7,237 bases of DNA from Acidimicrobiaceae bacterium (GTDB lineage Bacteria; Actinomycetota; Acidimicrobiia; Acidimicrobiales; Palsa-688): positions 1 to 7,237 of the forward strand of contig PMHU01000299.1 in the NCBI GenBank assembly GCA_003156795.1. Reading direction: 5' to 3'. Shown here in pieces: positions 6,285 through 7,237 of this stretch. Under the pieces are notes generated by a model. It saw only the letters and a program-made list of their open reading frames with translations. It was not told where the DNA came from and did not search any database. The first letter of the stretch is position 1. Every line of letters starts with the position of its first letter. The translations under genes and the position numbers were made by a program.

Positions 6285-6301
6285 CACCGCAGCGGTGCAC
6301 C
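6285..6301. promoter_or_regulatory. Overlapping dyads upstream of whiB
   Basis: CACCGC-A-GCGGTG (6285-6297) is a 6-bp perfect inverted repeat with one central base. It overlaps a second perfect palindrome, GGTGCACC (6294-6301). They lie 67-83 nt upstream of the whiB start, in noncoding DNA. They look like an operator for a dimeric regulator; the regulator is unknown. Confidence 0.35.
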
Positions 6302-6348
6302 AGCGTAAATGGCGGGTGATGCGAATGCAAGGCTCTGACCCTGCAAAT

Positions 6349-6363
6349 TTAACTTTAGGTTAA
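6349..6363. promoter_or_regulatory. AT-rich dyad TTAAC-N5-GTTAA
   Basis: TTAACTTTAGGTTAA is a perfect 5-bp inverted repeat with a 5-nt spacer, in the most AT-rich patch of the window, 131-145 nt upstream of whiB. On the minus strand it can also be read as two GTTAA half-sites 11 nt apart, the spacing of actinobacterial PhoP-type direct repeats. It may be a regulator site or part of an upstream promoter; the evidence is the motif only. Confidence 0.3.
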
Positions 6364-6370
6364 CGACGGG

Positions 6371-6408
6371 CACCCGGGATGGCTTCGGCGGCCTTAATCC
6401 GCCGGGTG
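6371..6408 (-). terminator. Hairpin after the lipid kinase gene (candidate terminator)
   Basis: Two competing stems lie 10-50 nt past the kinase stop. The first is CGGCGG/CCGCCG (6386-6391 with 6399-6404, 7-nt loop CCTTAAT). The second is CACCCGG/CCGGGTG (6371-6377 with 6402-6408). There is no U-tract immediately after, though AT-rich DNA follows at 6343-6363 on the downstream side. A rho-independent-like terminator separating the kinase from whiB is plausible. Confidence 0.45.
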
Positions 6409-6418
6409 GGAACGTGTA

Positions 6419-7237
6419 TCAAGATGGGTGCGGAACGATGAGGCGGAGGCTTTCGGGTTCCCAGGTGAACTCGAGCCTTCCGGCGTCGCCCAGGTAGTCG
6501 CCGTCTACCTGGTAGGGCACGGTGGTCCTGGGGGTGAGGACCGCCCGCACGACGCCCGAGGTGACCGTGACCTTGCGACGGCTCGAGATCCCCTTGTCAC
6601 TCCTCAGGGCCACGCCGACCAGCCCCAGGATGGTCACCGCTCCCATGGACCTCAGTACGACCGCGCTCAACGGAGTATCGAGGCCGGTGCCGGGAGTCAC
6701 GTTGAACGGCCGTTCCCCGAGGAACGTGTAGGGGTTGGTGTTCAACAGGATGGCGAAGTAGCCGTCGTCGATGGTGACCCGCTCGCCGTCCTGGCGTTCG
6801 AGCTCCAGGGTGAAATGGGGCTTTCGTCGGTCGTAGTGGCGGGCCCAGGTGTCGAGAGCGGCATAGGCAAAAAAGGCGTGGCCGAGGTAACGCTTCAGTG
6901 CCGACCTCTTCTCGACTTGGGCCACGACGGCGGCGTCGAAGCCGACGCCCACGTGGAAGAGGTACCGCCGGCCGTTGACACTGCCGAGGCCGACCGTCCG
7001 GATGCCGCCTAGGCCGGTTCCAAGGGCCGCAAGGAGCTCGCCGGTGGCCTCGATGGGGTCGTTGGTCATGCCGATGGTTCGGGCGAACACGTTGGTCGAC
7101 CCACCAGGCAGCACCCCCAGGGCGCAGGTGGTGCCGGCGAGCCCGTTGGCGGCTTCGTTGAGGGTGCCATCGCCGCCGAGCACGATCACGGCGTCTGTTC
7201 CCTTGGTGGCGGCCCCCTGGGCCAGCCGGGTGGCGTG
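6419..7237 (-). CDS. Diacylglycerol kinase-family lipid kinase, N-terminus beyond right edge
   Basis: Member of the DAGK catalytic-domain family (DagK/YegS/BmrU-like), which phosphorylates diacylglycerol or a related lipid at the membrane using ATP. 272 codons are visible, beginning HATRLAQGAATKG and leading into the nucleotide-binding signature VIVLGGDGTLNEAANGL, then GVLPGGSTNVFARTIG, both diagnostic. The C-terminal beta-rich lobe includes FHVGVGFDAAVVAQVEKR, the segment INPYTFLG-like NTNPYTFLGERPFNVTPG, and VPYQVDGDYLGDAGRLEFTWEPESLRLIVP, ending at a TGA at 6421-6419. The reading frame is open to the window edge, so the true start (about 30-50 residues further) lies outside; the GTG at 7189 inside the GGDGT motif is not a start. 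The nearest gene downstream on the same strand is whiB, 200 nt away with a hairpin between, so separate transcription is likely. Substrate cannot be told from sequence. Confidence 0.92.
   Translation of the reverse strand, partial: HATRLAQGAATKGTDAVIVLGGDGTLNEAANGLAGTTCALGVLPGGSTNVFARTIGMTNDPIEATGELLAALGTGLGGIRTVGLGSVNGRRYLFHVGVGFDAAVVAQVEKRSALKRYLGHAFFAYAALDTWARHYDRRKPHFTLELERQDGERVTIDDGYFAILLNTNPYTFLGERPFNVTPGTGLDTPLSAVVLRSMGAVTILGLVGVALRSDKGISSRRKVTVTSGVVRAVLTPRTTVPYQVDGDYLGDAGRLEFTWEPESLRLIVPHPS

Noticed and set aside
6219..6287. Longer WhiB start at GTG 6287
   Set aside because: The extra 23 residues have no WhiB counterpart and span promoter-like DNA with the CRP-like palindrome; the shorter GTG has a ribosome site.
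6428..7012. Plus-strand open frame opposite the lipid kinase
   Set aside because: It is a shadow of the kinase gene, whose diagnostic GGDGT and GGSTN motifs are on the minus strand.
1..7237. Novel defence, phage or mobile-element system
   Set aside because: All genes fit conserved chromosomal families; no transposase, integrase, terminal repeats, toxin-antitoxin pair or phage protein was seen.

Overview
The window looks like chromosomal DNA from a high-GC actinobacterium, probably a deep-branching one such as an Acidimicrobiia-like lineage. Three gene families point to actinobacteria: a WhiB-type iron-sulfur protein, a DUF3107 protein, and a PdtaS-type histidine kinase lying tail to tail with whiB. 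Coding density is high, with GTG and TTG starts and strong GC bias. The lineage below phylum is inference.

Layout. (1) Minus strand, 1-1610: a deoxyguanosinetriphosphate triphosphohydrolase-like HD protein (540-1610), followed 39 nt downstream by the N-terminal 166 codons of glutamate decarboxylase, which runs off the left edge. (2) 1611-1827: a divergent intergenic region with promoter-like elements for both sides. (3) Plus strand, 1828-5813: a tight probable operon of DUF3107, two ArsA/Get3-like ATPases joined by a TGATG stop/start overlap, and a PdtaS-like sensor kinase starting 4 nt after the second ATPase. (4) 5814-5927: a short convergent region with two GC-rich hairpins. (5) Minus strand: a WhiB1/WblE-like protein (5928-6218), a 200-bp AT-richer control region (6219-6418) with a CRP-like palindrome and other dyads, then a diacylglycerol-kinase-family lipid kinase whose N-terminus is beyond the right edge.

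How it fits together. The unit that stands out is the ATPase pair cotranscribed with a PdtaS-type kinase and facing a whiB gene. In Mycobacterium tuberculosis the related pieces are, from memory, at two loci: Rv3679-Rv3680 next to whiB4, and pdtaS (Rv3220c) tail to tail with whiB1 (Rv3219). Here they are adjacent, which suggests a functional tie between Get3-like membrane-protein or stress handling and PdtaS/WhiB redox or nitrosative signalling; that link is inference. The two ATPases are asymmetric: only the first keeps the signature lysine of the deviant Walker A motif. The kinase carries an in-frame 18-bp tandem repeat inside its ATPase domain. No mobile element, CRISPR array, tRNA or rRNA is seen, and I see no clearly new defence or biosynthetic system.
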